This document shows positions 1 to 8,396 of a stretch of 64,000 bases of DNA, piece after piece. A program made the translations under genes and the position numbers. The stretch's first letter is position 1. Every line of letters begins with the position of its first letter. Location of the stretch: NCBI RefSeq assembly GCF_002968635.1, contig NZ_PVBN01000004.1:186001-250000 (forward strand). Reading direction: 5' to 3'. The notes beneath the pieces are model-generated. The model worked only from the letters and a program-made list of their open reading frames with translations. It was not told the origin of the DNA and made no database searches. This DNA is from Neorhizobium alkalisoli (lineage in GTDB: Bacteria > Pseudomonadota > Alphaproteobacteria > Rhizobiales > Rhizobiaceae).

Positions 1-1
1 G

Positions 2-553
2 ATCAAGGAAATCGAGATCCTCTATGACGGCGTGACCGCCGGCATGAACACCAAGGCGCTGACCAGCGCACTGCTCGCCGGCCTCATCCGCAACCAGGTC
101 GCCGACGTCAACATGGTTTCGGCACCGATCATGATCAAGGAAAAGGGGATCATCCTTTCCGAGGTCAAGCGCGACAAGACGGGCGTCTATGACGGCTTCA
201 TCAAGCTGACCGTCACCACCGAAAACCAGACCCGCTCGGTTGCCGGCACGGTGTTCTCTGACGGCAAGCCGCGCTTCATCCAGATCAAGGGCATCAACAT
301 GGACGCCGATGTCGGCGCCAACATGATCTACATCGCCAACACCGACGTTCCCGGCATGATCGGCTTCATGGGCACGACGCTCGGCAATGCGGGCGTCAAC
401 ATCGCCAACTTCCAGCTCGGCCGTGACAAACAGGGCGGCGATGCGATCGCGCTGCTCTATGTCGACGGCCCGGTTGCGGCGGATGTGCTCGCCAAGCTGA
501 CCGCCAATCCGGCGATCCGCCAGGCTAAGCCGCTGGTGTTTAACGTCGACTGA
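2..553 (+). CDS. serA: D-3-phosphoglycerate dehydrogenase, C-terminal part (5' end outside window)
   Basis: This is the last 183 residues of a 3-phosphoglycerate dehydrogenase, which oxidises 3-phosphoglycerate to 3-phosphohydroxypyruvate as the first step of serine synthesis. The visible part holds the intervening allosteric substrate-binding domain (MNTKALTSALLAGL, then SAPIMIKEKGI and KRDKTGVYDGF). A C-terminal ACT domain follows (NMIYIANTDVPGMIGFMG, then AGVNIANFQLGR), the serine-binding regulatory module of long-type PGDHs. The frame is open to the window edge, so the NAD-binding catalytic domain lies upstream. A hairpin terminator follows the stop. The C-terminal architecture is clear; assignment as serA rather than a paralogue is inference. 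Confidence 0.9.
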   Translation: MKEIEILYDGVTAGMNTKALTSALLAGLIRNQVADVNMVSAPIMIKEKGIILSEVKRDKTGVYDGFIKLTVTTENQTRSVAGTVFSDGKPRFIQIKGINMDADVGANMIYIANTDVPGMIGFMGTTLGNAGVNIANFQLGRDKQGGDAIALLYVDGPVAADVLAKLTANPAIRQAKPLVFNVD

Positions 554-591
554 CCTCAGTCCTTTGCCTGAGATCGGTTCTCAAGGAATAG

Positions 592-630
592 AGGCCCGGC
601 CCGAGAAATCGGTCGGGCCTTTTCTTTTTC
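592..630 (+). terminator. Rho-independent terminator of serA
   Basis: A GC-rich stem (AGGCCCGGCC pairing with GGTCGGGCCT, one G-T wobble) around a short loop is followed by TTTCTTTTTC. It starts about 40 bases after the serA stop. Confidence 0.85.
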
Positions 631-684
631 TACGCTCCCGGAACCGCGATCATTCGCATCAAACCTTCTCAAGGTTGTAATTTT

Positions 685-709
685 GGAACTTGGCTCCCCT
701 ATTGAAGTT
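685..709 (+). promoter_or_regulatory. Candidate EcfG/RpoE2-type promoter
   Basis: GGAAC (685-689), 18 bases, then TT (708-709, as AGTT). This matches the rhizobial general-stress sigma factor pattern GGAAC-N18/19-TT. It lies about 105 bases upstream of the Tim44-domain gene. Inferred from pattern only. Confidence 0.4.
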
Positions 710-813
710 GGTTATCTACTTCGACGGGAAAAATTGGTGGTGCCACTAAAATCGGATACTGCCCATCGCTATATAGACCGGGAATGCCGTAACCCTGCGG
801 CCATGAGGAGAAA

Positions 814-1848
814 ATGATGTTATCCAAGCTTCGGCGTTTCCAGAAACTGTTCGCGATCCTTGCGGTCGGCATGGCGGTTTCGCTGACCGCCGTCGATATG
901 GCCGAGGCGCGCCGCGCCGGCGGTGGCGGGTTCGGCAGCCGCGGCACGCGCACCTACTCGGCGCCCGCGACGACCAACACGGCCCCCGCTGCGCCGACCG
1001 GCATCAACCGCTCGATGACCCCCAACACGCAGCAGAACGCCACGACCCCGCAGAGCGGCTTCGGCCAGCAGGCAGCACAGCAGCCGCGCCGCGGCCTGTT
1101 CGGCGGCATGGCCGGCGGCCTGCTCGGCGGTCTCGCCCTCGGCGGCCTCCTGGGCATGATGATGGGCACGGGCTTCGGCGGCATGGCCGGCTTCTTCGGC
1201 ATGTTGCTGCAGATCGCGCTGATCGCCGGTCTCGCCATGCTGGCCTTCCGTTTCTTCGGTCGCCGTCAGCAGCAACCTGCAGGCCCGGCCGGTAATTACG
1301 GCCAACAGCGCAATGCCTATGAGCCACCGCAGCAGAACAACGCGTCGGGCTTCCAGATTCCGAAGATCGGGTCTCTTGGCGGCGGTGCCGCCGCCGGCGG
1401 CTATGCTGCAGCTCCGCGTCAGGCAGGTCCTGAGACCGACGAGATCGGCATCACCAACCGCGACCTCGACCAGTTCGAGAAGCTGCTGACGCAAGTGCAG
1501 TCCGCCTACGCCGCCGAGGATTACGCCAAGCTGCGCAACCTCACGACGCCGGAGGCGATGTCCTATCTTGCAGAAGAGCTCGGTGAGAATGCCACCAACG
1601 GGCTGAAGAACGAGGTGCAGGATGTCAAGCTGCTGCAGGGCGACCTTGCCGAAGCCTGGCGCGAGAACGGCCAGGACTATGCGACTGTCGCGATGCGCTA
1701 TTCCAGCGTCGACTTCATGCGGGATCGCAATACCGGCGCAGTTGCCGAGGGCGACCCCGGCAAGGTGACCGAGACTGTCGAAGTCTGGACCTTCGTGCGC
1801 AAGCCCGCCAACGACTGGAAACTTTCCGCGATCCAGGCTGCCGCTTAA
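814..1848 (+). CDS. Tim44-like domain membrane protein
   Basis: A 344-residue protein. Residues 12-32 form an uncleaved or cleaved signal segment ending in AEARRAGGGG. A low-complexity Gly/Pro/Gln/Asn-rich stretch covers about 35-90, a long Gly/Met-rich hydrophobic region about 95-148, and a Tim44-like domain about 215-344 (LDQFEKLLTQVQSAYAAEDY, then PEAMSYLAEEL). The family is widespread in alphaproteobacteria and related in fold to the mitochondrial import motor anchor; its bacterial function is unsettled. Two tandem ATGs exist: GAGGAG lies 3 bases before the first and 6 before the second (817), so 817 may be the real start. A candidate stress promoter lies upstream. The stop overlaps the stop of the convergent gene. 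Confidence 0.8.
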   Translation: MMLSKLRRFQKLFAILAVGMAVSLTAVDMAEARRAGGGGFGSRGTRTYSAPATTNTAPAAPTGINRSMTPNTQQNATTPQSGFGQQAAQQPRRGLFGGMAGGLLGGLALGGLLGMMMGTGFGGMAGFFGMLLQIALIAGLAMLAFRFFGRRQQQPAGPAGNYGQQRNAYEPPQQNNASGFQIPKIGSLGGGAAAGGYAAAPRQAGPETDEIGITNRDLDQFEKLLTQVQSAYAAEDYAKLRNLTTPEAMSYLAEELGENATNGLKNEVQDVKLLQGDLAEAWRENGQDYATVAMRYSSVDFMRDRNTGAVAEGDPGKVTETVEVWTFVRKPANDWKLSAIQAAA

Positions 1849-2264
1849 CGCTGCAGAAGCGCGAGCGTCTTGTCATCGCGCTGACCATGATAGAACTGTG
1901 CAAGGGCTCGCTCGAAAGGCGAGCCCTTTTTGCTGACCGTGTCGAACAGCGTCATCGAGCTTTTGAACTTCATGTCGTCAGGGGAGCCGAGGATGGCATG
2001 CGCGGAAAGGTCCTTGTGAAGCAGCATCGCCTCGGTGCATTCGATCAGCCGCGCACCGAGCAGCGGGTGATCGAGATAGGCCGCAGCCTCCGCCTTCGAA
2101 CCGATCGCGAAACGTTGTGACATGATCGAGAAGCCAAGGCCCGCGACCTGGGGGAATATGTACCACATCCAATGGGAGCGTTTCTGGCCATGCCGCAGTT
2201 CGTCCAGCACCTGAGCATAGACGGGCGCCTGCGCATCGACGAAGCGCATGAGATCGAACTGCAT
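1845..2264 (-). CDS. DUF1810 family protein
   Basis: A 139-residue cytosolic protein typical of the DUF1810 (calpastatin-like) family in length and sequence: FDLMRFVDAQ at the N-terminus, then RHGQKRSHWMWYIFPQ, the family signature, and LGARLIECTEAML. The biochemical function is unknown. GGAGAAG precedes the ATG. The gene converges on the Tim44-domain gene and the two stop codons share the palindrome TTAA (1845-1848). The neighbour's transcription terminator lies inside this coding region. Confidence 0.85.
   Translation of the reverse strand: MQFDLMRFVDAQAPVYAQVLDELRHGQKRSHWMWYIFPQVAGLGFSIMSQRFAIGSKAEAAAYLDHPLLGARLIECTEAMLLHKDLSAHAILGSPDDMKFKSSMTLFDTVSKKGSPFERALAQFYHGQRDDKTLALLQR
1902..1931 (+). 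terminator. Rho-independent terminator inside the convergent gene
   Basis: A perfect 10-bp stem, AAGGGCTCGC (1902-1911) and GCGAGCCCTT (1919-1928), with a 7-base loop and a run of T on the + strand. It serves the Tim44-domain gene, whose stop is 54 bases upstream, yet lies within the 3' half of the DUF1810 coding sequence. Confidence 0.75.
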
Positions 2265-2378
2265 TCATCTTCTCCGCCCGGTTTCGTGGTTTATCCACCC
2301 AACGCCATGAAGAGCCTTAAACGTGATATTTTTGGGGCCGGCCTTTCCTGTGCTGCATTGCACACTAGGTGAGGGCGC

Positions 2379-3500
2379 ATGGAACGCTTCATTCAGGAAT
2401 TCCGGAATGACACGGCATGGCTGCCGAACGGGTTCGTCAGCATCGGTGTACTCGCCGTCGCCTTTCTGTTTGGTCTCGCCATTCAACGTTTCGGCTTCCG
2501 CTTCCTGACGCGCCTGGTCGAGAGCAAGGATCTTTTCTGGCGGTCACTGGTGGCCCGCACGCGGCGGCCGATGCGGCTTGCGATCCTGACCTGGACACTG
2601 TCCTTCGGTGCGGCGGTCGCCCCCTTGAGCGCTGATCAATCAACCTTCCTGCGGCACGTTCTGTTGCTCTGCTTCATCACCGTCGTCGGATGGATGGCAA
2701 AGATCGCCCTGCATGTCTGGATGATCGTCTACCTTCGCCGCTTCAAGCTCGATGCCGAAGACAATCTGCTGGCCCGCGCGCATGTCACCCAATCGCGGAT
2801 CGCCGAGCGTATTGCCGGCTCGATGATCGTGGCAATCACCATCGCAGCCATGCTGATGACCTTTCCGACCGTGCAGCAATACGGTGTCAGCCTGCTCGCC
2901 TCGGCGGGCGTCGCCGGTATCGTGCTTGGTCTTGCGCTGCAGCCGGTGCTGAAGAACATTCTTGCCGGCATCCAGCTCGCTATCACCCAGCCGATCCGCA
3001 TAGACGACGCGCTGATCGTCGAAGGCGAGTGGGGAAATGTCGAGGAGATCACGTCGACCTACGTGGTCATCAAGCTCTGGGACTGGCGGCGGATGATCCT
3101 GCCGCTCAGCTACTTCATCGAGCGGCCGTTCCAGAACTGGACGCGCGAGGGGGCGGCCCTGATTGGTACCGTGATGATCTATCTCGATTATTCGGTTCCC
3201 GTTTCGGCCATTCGCCGCAAGGCGGAGGAAATCGCGGCAGCGTCAAACCTGTGGGACAGGGGGGTGGTGGCGGTACAGATCACGGATTTCAGGGAAAACG
3301 TCATGGAGATCCGCATTCTCATTTCGGCCTCCAATGCACCGAAGACTTTTGACCTCCGCTGCGAGATGCGGGAGAAGATGATCGACTTCATCCAGAAGGA
3401 ATATCCCGCAAGTCTGCCGCGTGTCCGGGCGGAAACGCTTGCCAATTCAAACGGCGCTATTGCCGGCGAGGCCATGCGGCAGCCGTCGCTGCAGTCCTGA
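2379..3500 (+). CDS. MscS family mechanosensitive ion channel
   Basis: A 373-residue inner-membrane protein. Hydrophobic helices run at about 18-40, 62-82, 90-115 and 145-165. The pore-lining TM3 and beta domain follow: AGVAGIVLGLALQPVLKNIL, then PIRIDDALIVEGEWGNVEEI, then LPLSYFIERPFQNWTRE. The Gly/Ala-rich TM3 followed by a Sm-like beta domain is the MscS signature. The C-terminal cytosolic domain covers about 265-350. These channels open under membrane tension to release solutes on osmotic downshift. The gene stands alone and is divergent from DUF1810, with 114 bases between them. Confidence 0.88.
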   Translation: MERFIQEFRNDTAWLPNGFVSIGVLAVAFLFGLAIQRFGFRFLTRLVESKDLFWRSLVARTRRPMRLAILTWTLSFGAAVAPLSADQSTFLRHVLLLCFITVVGWMAKIALHVWMIVYLRRFKLDAEDNLLARAHVTQSRIAERIAGSMIVAITIAAMLMTFPTVQQYGVSLLASAGVAGIVLGLALQPVLKNILAGIQLAITQPIRIDDALIVEGEWGNVEEITSTYVVIKLWDWRRMILPLSYFIERPFQNWTREGAALIGTVMIYLDYSVPVSAIRRKAEEIAAASNLWDRGVVAVQITDFRENVMEIRILISASNAPKTFDLRCEMREKMIDFIQKEYPASLPRVRAETLANSNGAIAGEAMRQPSLQS

Positions 3501-3872
3501 GTTGTCCAATAAAATACCTTAGGTCGCTGGATTACTTAAATTTTTTAGTTAATTCGAAATGAAGCATGTGCCAATAATTTGATTCGTTACAGATGGCTCC
3601 CCAAGAGAGCCCGAACTTGAGACGCAGCCATGGAACAGGTCGAGAATCTAATGCCGCTTATTCTCTTCTTTTGCGTGATCTATGGCTTTTTCCGCTGGGT
3701 CGTCCACGACATGAATCGTTCTTCCGATCGGTAACAGGAGGCGGCATACTTCCAGCGCCCGCAGCTTGCAAAAGTGTCCTGCATTGCTGCACTGCGTTAA
3801 CCTTTATTTTAGCATTATCTTGCGTAGCGCGTGTGGTGTGCGATGCTCTCCTGAGGATGGGAGACCAGGTAC
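3501..3872. other. Intergenic region, AT-rich, with one possible small gene
   Basis: The first 130 bases are unusually AT-rich for this genome. No terminator or known RNA was recognised. One small open frame (3630-3734) is listed separately. The stretch before 3873 holds only a GGGAG ribosome-binding site and AT-rich promoter-like DNA near 3797-3825. Confidence 0.5.
3630..3734 (+). CDS. Possible 34-residue single-span membrane miniprotein
   Basis: An ATG-started frame encodes 34 residues: an acidic N-terminus (MEQVENLM), one hydrophobic span (PLILFFCVIYGFF) and a short basic tail (RWVVHDMNRSSDR). The pattern is coherent for a small inner-membrane protein, which a random frame seldom gives. 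The ribosome-binding site is weak and there is no neighbour to support it, so the gene is uncertain. A longer frame in another register across this region has no protein-like composition. Confidence 0.4.
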   Translation: MEQVENLMPLILFFCVIYGFFRWVVHDMNRSSDR

Positions 3873-4103
3873 ATGACCGAAAGACATCCCACGCAAGATG
3901 AACTTTATGATCCGCTGGCCATCAACCGCTTCAAGGTTGAGGCAGCGATGCTCGAGCTTATAGATCAGCTGCAGCGGCAAGGGCTTGATAAGTTGGAGAT
4001 TGCGCTGGCGCTTGCCGATGCTGCCGAAGATTATGTTATGCGTCTTGCGAGCAAGACACCCGACGATCTGGAAGACGATATCCGGCCGCACGGATACCAA
4101 TAA
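3873..4103 (+). CDS. Small conserved-type hypothetical protein
   Basis: A 76-residue, acidic, predicted all-helical cytosolic protein: DPLAINRFKVEAAMLELIDQ, then GLDKLEIALALADAAEDYVM. GGGAGACC lies about 8 bases before the ATG. The core E-A-A-M-L-x-L-I-D-x-L resembles that of the protein at 9148-9396, suggesting a small family. The function was not recognised. Confidence 0.65.
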   Translation: MTERHPTQDELYDPLAINRFKVEAAMLELIDQLQRQGLDKLEIALALADAAEDYVMRLASKTPDDLEDDIRPHGYQ

Positions 4104-4311
4104 GAAGAAACCTCCCGGTCCTCTCGGCTCGACCAGGGGGTAAGGCCGAGATCAATGGCCCGTTTCCCTTGATGCCCATACTCCTTGCGCCGGAGCGCAA
4201 TCCTTTCTATATCCCCAAGAATTGCCTGACGCGCGGCCGATCCCGCGCCGGGCCGGATATTCCGCCCTTTGGCTTTGGCATCGGCGGCTTGAGAGACCGA
4301 GAGAGTTACCC

Positions 4312-5508
4312 GTGAATACGCTGGATTTTGACAAGAGGCCGGAAGACACACGCGTTGTCGTTGCCATGTCGGGCGGCGTGGATTCCTCCGTCGTCGCCGG
4401 GCTGCTCAAACGCCAGGGCTATGATGTGCTCGGCATCACGCTGCAACTTTACGATCATGGCGCGGCGGTGCACCGGGCCGGCTCCTGCTGCGCCGGCCAG
4501 GATATCGACGATGCGCGACGCGTTTCCGAAACGCTCGGCATTCCGCACTACGTGCTCGATTACGAAAAGCGGTTCCGGGAAACGGTGATCAATCCATTTG
4601 CGGAAGCCTATGCCATGGGCGAAACGCCGATACCCTGCGTCGCCTGCAATCAGACGGTCAAATTCGCCGATCTCCTGGCGACAGCCAGGGAGCTCGGCGC
4701 GGATGCGCTGGCCACCGGCCATTACATCCGCTCGCGGCACAATCCGACGCCCGACAATCCGAACCGGCGTGCGCTGTTCCGTCCGGTCGACAGCGATCGC
4801 GACCAGAGCTGGTTCCTGTTTGCAACCACCCAGGAGCAGATCGACTATCTGCGCTTCCCGCTCGGCGGCATGTCGAAGGCGGAGGTGAGGGCACTTGCCG
4901 AAGACATGGGGCTCGTCGTCGCCAAGAAGGCGGACAGCCAGGATATCTGTTTCGTGCCCCAGGGCAGGTATGCCGACATCATCAGCAAGGTGAAGCCGAA
5001 TGCCGCGCTGGCAGGCGAGATCGTCCATATCGACGGACGCGTACTCGGCCGACACGAAGGCATCGTGCATTATACGATCGGCCAGCGCAAAGGCCTCGGG
5101 GTGGCGACGGGCGAACCGCTGTATGTCGTCTATCTCGATGCCCGCTCCCGGCGCGTGATCGTCGGGCCGAAGGAAGCGCTCGACACGCACCGCGTCTACC
5201 TGCGTGACGTCAACTGGATCGGCGACAATTCGCTCGAAGCCGACGCCAGGGATGGTTTTGCCTGCTTCGCCAAGGTTCGCTCGACGCGCCCGCCGACGCC
5301 GGCCGTGGTCCATTGCGATGACCGAGGCGTCTATGTCGACCTCGCCGTCGGAGAGGCGGGCGTGGCGCCCGGCCAGGCCTGCGTGCTCTATTCGGCCGAA
5401 GGGCCTGATGCGCGGGTTTATGGCGGCGGCTTCATCGATCGCTCGGAGCGTGCCGCGGATGCGGAAGCCTCGCTGAAGGCGTTGCTTTCGGCGCCTGTGG
5501 CGGCCTGA
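4312..5508 (+). CDS. mnmA: tRNA-specific 2-thiouridylase MnmA
   Basis: A 398-residue enzyme that activates U34 with ATP and inserts sulfur to give 2-thiouridine in Glu, Gln and Lys tRNAs. The PP-loop SGGVDSS sits near residue 22. The two catalytic cysteines are in [13 protein letters not shown] (about 110) and [12 protein letters not shown] (about 210), and GQRKGLG marks the central domain. The GTG at 4312 was chosen because it gives the family's usual length and N-terminus; the frame continues open to 4222 but that extension looks non-coding. Transcribed alone, ahead of tRNA-Met. Confidence 0.93.
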   Translation: MNTLDFDKRPEDTRVVVAMSGGVDSSVVAGLLKRQGYDVLGITLQLYDHGAAVHRAGSCCAGQDIDDARRVSETLGIPHYVLDYEKRFRETVINPFAEAYAMGETPIPCVACNQTVKFADLLATARELGADALATGHYIRSRHNPTPDNPNRRALFRPVDSDRDQSWFLFATTQEQIDYLRFPLGGMSKAEVRALAEDMGLVVAKKADSQDICFVPQGRYADIISKVKPNAALAGEIVHIDGRVLGRHEGIVHYTIGQRKGLGVATGEPLYVVYLDARSRRVIVGPKEALDTHRVYLRDVNWIGDNSLEADARDGFACFAKVRSTRPPTPAVVHCDDRGVYVDLAVGEAGVAPGQACVLYSAEGPDARVYGGGFIDRSERAADAEASLKALLSAPVAA

Positions 5509-5562
5509 TCGGGCAACTTTCGGCGGCGCGGAAAATAGCCGCCTGATTTGCCAAAAGGCTGC

Positions 5563-5591
5563 TTGACACTTTGGTGACGGGGGTCTTATAA
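5563..5591 (+). promoter_or_regulatory. Sigma-70 type promoter of tRNA-Met
   Basis: TTGACA (5563-5568), 17 bases, then TTATAA (5586-5591). This is a near-consensus housekeeping promoter ending about 50 bases before the mature tRNA. Confidence 0.75.
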
Positions 5592-5643
5592 GCCGCACGA
5601 CCGAAGCGGACCGGGCTCTTGCAGAGCTTTCCGCAGACCCTGT

Positions 5644-5720
5644 GGCGGGGTAGCTCAGTTGGTGAGAGCGCAGGATTCATAACCCTGAGGTCGGCGGTTC
5701 AATTCCGCCCCCCGCTACCA
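5644..5720 (+). tRNA. tRNA-Met (anticodon CAT), elongator type
   Basis: A 77-base cloverleaf. The acceptor GGCGGGG pairs with CCCCGCT. The D-arm contains AGCTCAGTTGGTGAGAGC, the anticodon loop TTCATAA holds CAT, and the T-arm is CGGCGGTTCAATTCCGCC. The discriminator A and an encoded CCA complete the 3' end. The first pair is a G-U wobble rather than the unpaired C1-A72 of bacterial initiators, and the anticodon stem lacks three consecutive G-C pairs, so elongator is favoured. Confidence 0.93.
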
Positions 5721-5724
5721 CTTC

Positions 5725-7083
5725 CTATCCCCTGATGATTTCCTCGTATGCCATGGCCGCCTGAAGCAGGGCGTCGTCGCGATTGGCATTGGCCGAGAGC
5801 AGGAAGCCGACCGGCATGTCGGCATCACCAGTCCCGCAGGGGATTGAAACGCCGCACCAGTCGAGGAAGTTGCCGAGCATGGTATTGCGCAGCGTCTTGC
5901 CGTTCGCGGCGAAGAAGGCCTCATCGTCCGCGAGATCGGCGATCTTCGGCGCCACATGGGCGACCGAAGGCATTGCGATGAAACGGTTGCCAATCAGCGC
6001 TTCCGTCTCGGCGATCAGCCGCGTTCGGGTCTCCAGGGTGGCGAGATAGTCGGGCAGGGTTATCTTTTCGCCGAGCCTGGCACGGACCACGACCCGCTGG
6101 TCCATATCGGCGGCTTCCGGCCCTGCCAATCTTTCCTGATGAAGCCCGAAAGCCTCCGCGGTGACCAGGGCACCTCGCGTGGACATCAGCCGCAGGATTT
6201 CCCCAAAGGCCGGGACGGCGATACGGGTCACGGTGCAGCCTGCCTTCTCCAGCCGCTGGATTGCCGCTTCAAAGGCCGCGGCCACACCCGGCTCGGCACC
6301 GTCGAAGACAATATTGATAGGAACGACGATATCGAGCGGCACTGCCGGCTGTCTCGCGATCTGCGAGGCGGCAAGTCCGCGCATCGCCGCGTCTATCCAG
6401 ACAGCATCCTGCACCGTGCGGCAGAGGGGCCCAAGCGAATCGAGGCTTTTCGCCAGCGGATAGACGCCGTCCATGAGGTGGCGGCCGCGGGTCGCCTTGT
6501 AGCCGACCACGCCGTTCAGGGCGGAGGGAATACGAATAGAGCCGCCGGTATCGGTGCCCATCGCGACCGGCACGAGACCCGCAGCCACCGCAACGCCCGC
6601 GCCGGACGAAGAACCACCCGGAACCCGCGGCGCATCCTTGCTGCGCGGATTATGCGGCGTGCCGTAATGCGGATTGATGCCGATGCCGGAAAAGGCGAAC
6701 TCGCTCATGTTGGTGCGGCCAATCGCGATCATGCCAGCACGCTTGAGGAGATCGACCACGGCAGCATCCTTGGTGGCCGCTTCGGCTGCCTTCAGCACCT
6801 TGGAGCCGGCGGTCGTCGGCAGGCCCTCGATGTCGAACAGATCCTTCCAGGCGATCGGGATGCCGTCGAGGAGGCCGAGCGAACGGCCCTCCTTGAGGCG
6901 CTTAGAGGACGCTTTGGCTTCGGCCAGAGCACGGTCCTTGAGAACTGTGACAAAAACCGCCTTATCGGAATAGGCTTCTATACCGGCGAGGACCGTTTTG
7001 GTCACCTCGACCGGGTCGACGGCGCCCGTCTGTATAAGTGCGGACAGTTCGGCGATCGACATCGCTCCAAAGGACTTCGTCAC
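5725..7083 (-). CDS. Amidase (amidase-signature family)
   Basis: A 452-residue amidase-signature hydrolase. The Ser-cisSer-Lys triad is visible: Lys in PIAWKDLFD (about 78), the cis-Ser in PGGSSSGAGVAVAAG (about 155) and the nucleophile in GTDTGGSIRIP (about 180). The length fits the family. It stands alone with no gatC or gatB neighbour, so it is more likely a catabolic amidase than the Glu-tRNA(Gln) amidotransferase subunit. Its substrate cannot be read from sequence. The stop is five bases from the tRNA 3' end on the opposite strand, so the two transcripts converge tightly. Confidence 0.87.
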   Translation of the reverse strand: MTKSFGAMSIAELSALIQTGAVDPVEVTKTVLAGIEAYSDKAVFVTVLKDRALAEAKASSKRLKEGRSLGLLDGIPIAWKDLFDIEGLPTTAGSKVLKAAEAATKDAAVVDLLKRAGMIAIGRTNMSEFAFSGIGINPHYGTPHNPRSKDAPRVPGGSSSGAGVAVAAGLVPVAMGTDTGGSIRIPSALNGVVGYKATRGRHLMDGVYPLAKSLDSLGPLCRTVQDAVWIDAAMRGLAASQIARQPAVPLDIVVPINIVFDGAEPGVAAAFEAAIQRLEKAGCTVTRIAVPAFGEILRLMSTRGALVTAEAFGLHQERLAGPEAADMDQRVVVRARLGEKITLPDYLATLETRTRLIAETEALIGNRFIAMPSVAHVAPKIADLADDEAFFAANGKTLRNTMLGNFLDWCGVSIPCGTGDADMPVGFLLSANANRDDALLQAAMAYEEIIRG

Positions 7084-7157
7084 GGCAACTATTCCCCTCT
7101 TTCCACTCCTGGCGGTTCACAGGTTTAGCGGATATTTTCGCGATGGACAGGAGATTT

Positions 7158-7177
7158 GTTGCGCCGCAACGGCGCAA
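7158..7177. promoter_or_regulatory. Nested inverted repeats in a divergent intergenic region
   Basis: TTGCGCC-GCAAC-GGCGCAA (7159-7177) overlaps a second symmetric element, GTTGCG-C-CGCAAC (7158-7170). It lies between the divergent amidase and lipoprotein genes. It may be an operator or a 5' structure; its role is unknown. Confidence 0.35.
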
Positions 7178-7178
7178 G

Positions 7179-7204
7179 GGAACTTCAGGTGGCTAAATGC
7201 AGTT
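7179..7204 (+). promoter_or_regulatory. Candidate EcfG/RpoE2-type promoter
   Basis: GGAAC (7179-7183), 19 bases, TT (7203-7204, as AGTT), 43 bases upstream of the lipoprotein start. Pattern-based. Confidence 0.4.
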
Positions 7205-7213
7205 CAGCGAGTC

Positions 7214-7227
7214 CCCGCTTGAGCGGG
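7214..7227 (+). other. Hairpin in the 5' leader of the lipoprotein gene
   Basis: CCCGCT-TG-AGCGGG is a perfect 6-bp stem about 8 bases before the CGGAGGA ribosome-binding site. It could affect translation or RNA stability; this is inference. Confidence 0.35.
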
Positions 7228-7247
7228 AACAGTCGGAGGATCTTCCC

Positions 7248-7535
7248 ATGAAGAACATCATAGCCATTGCCGGTCTTGCCGTTGTGCTGGCCGGCTGCAG
7301 CACGGCAACGGGCAGTCTCAATACCGGTGCCGGGATCGAGCCCATTCCCGGCAGCATCACCTATGGCGGCCAGCCGCGCACCCGGTTGACAAAGGCTCCT
7401 GTCGGCAGCGTGGTGCCGCATACGTTCCGCAATTCCTTCGGTCAGCGGGTGGACGAGGAATATATCATCCAGCCGGACCGCAGCCTAAAACTGGTCAGCC
7501 GCCGGGTCTATCGCGGGCCGTTCTGGGATGATTGA
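7248..7535 (+). CDS. Small outer-surface lipoprotein
   Basis: A 95-residue protein with a short signal peptide ending in the lipobox LAGC (Cys at about 18), so it is lipidated and exported. The mature part is small and basic, with no recognised domain (EPIPGSITYGGQPRTRL, then PHTFRNSFGQRVDEEYIIQ). The start at 7248 was chosen over an upstream in-frame start because CGGAGGA sits at the right distance and the signal peptide begins there. A candidate stress promoter precedes it. The function was not recognised. Confidence 0.75.
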   Translation: MKNIIAIAGLAVVLAGCSTATGSLNTGAGIEPIPGSITYGGQPRTRLTKAPVGSVVPHTFRNSFGQRVDEEYIIQPDRSLKLVSRRVYRGPFWDD

Positions 7536-7541
7536 CGGAGA

Positions 7542-8396
7542 TCAACCGGCGATCTTTGCCCAGGCGCGCTCGGTGGCAGGCGCCTCATCGGTCGTGATCT
7601 GGTCCGGTTTCAAAGCCATCAGCGCGCTGAAGGCTTGAGCCTCTGTCTCATCGAATCCTTGATCCGGGTTCTTGAGGTTGAAGGTCCAGGCATCGACCAG
7701 TTTGCCGGCGTCATGGCAGAGCGCGATCAGGTCAAGACCGTCGCCTGCCGCCTGCAGCACGAGTTCCCAGGCGAGATAAACGGTGTCCGGCTCGGTCGGT
7801 CCGACGAGATCGGAGCGAAGGTCCGCTTCGACCGCCTTAAGGCCCTGATGCCGGTAGATTTCGACGAGCTTGTCGGTGGGATCGATGCCGCGCTTGAGGT
7901 TCGGCAGCCTTTCCTTCACCGCAATGATGAGGTCGAGATCGGCGCCGCTGACGATGATCGAGGAGCCGGCACCGGCAAAATGGCGGGCGAGATGGTCGAG
8001 GCCTGCGCTGCCGATCACCGCGAGTTCGTCCTTCATGTCGAATTGCAGCAGCGCATCCGGGTGGGCGGTTTCGAGCATCGCCGCCAGATTCTCGCTGAGG
8101 ATCGGGGGATTGCCGCCGTCTATCATCCGCAGACATCTGATCTCCTGCGCAGAAGCTTCGCGCACGAGTCCGCGCCCGTCCGTCTCACCCTCCAGTTCCC
8201 TGTCATGCAGCACGACGAAGCCGCCGTCGGCGCGGACCCTGAGGTCTAGTTCGGTCGAGGCGCCCAGCCGGAACCCATCCGCCATGACACCGGCGGAAAA
8301 CAGCGGATCGCTCATGCTGCGGCGCAGACGATGCCATTTGAGGCGGGTGAAATGGCCGCGATAGGCGATGCTCAGGCCTGAATATTCGGATGTCAT
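7542..8396 (-). CDS. Glycerophosphodiester phosphodiesterase family protein
   Basis: A 284-residue protein of the GDPD TIM-barrel type, which hydrolyses glycerophosphodiesters to glycerol-3-phosphate and alcohols. The barrel start ELDLRVRADGGFVVLHDREL carries the paired acidic residues and the catalytic-type His of the family. LLQFDMKDE corresponds to a second metal-binding strand. The usual first motif (HRG) is divergent: the N-terminus reads SIAYRGHFTRLKWHRL. No signal peptide is seen, so it is cytosolic. ATG at 8396 is preferred over TTG at 8408. It ends 6 bases from the convergent lipoprotein gene. Confidence 0.7.
   Translation of the reverse strand: MTSEYSGLSIAYRGHFTRLKWHRLRRSMSDPLFSAGVMADGFRLGASTELDLRVRADGGFVVLHDRELEGETDGRGLVREASAQEIRCLRMIDGGNPPILSENLAAMLETAHPDALLQFDMKDELAVIGSAGLDHLARHFAGAGSSIIVSGADLDLIIAVKERLPNLKRGIDPTDKLVEIYRHQGLKAVEADLRSDLVGPTEPDTVYLAWELVLQAAGDGLDLIALCHDAGKLVDAWTFNLKNPDQGFDETEAQAFSALMALKPDQITTDEAPATERAWAKIAG

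Noticed and set aside
3593..3901. A 102-codon plus-strand frame in the gap before 3873
   Set aside because: Composition is not protein-like, there is no ribosome-binding site and it overlaps the better-supported genes at 3630 and 3873.
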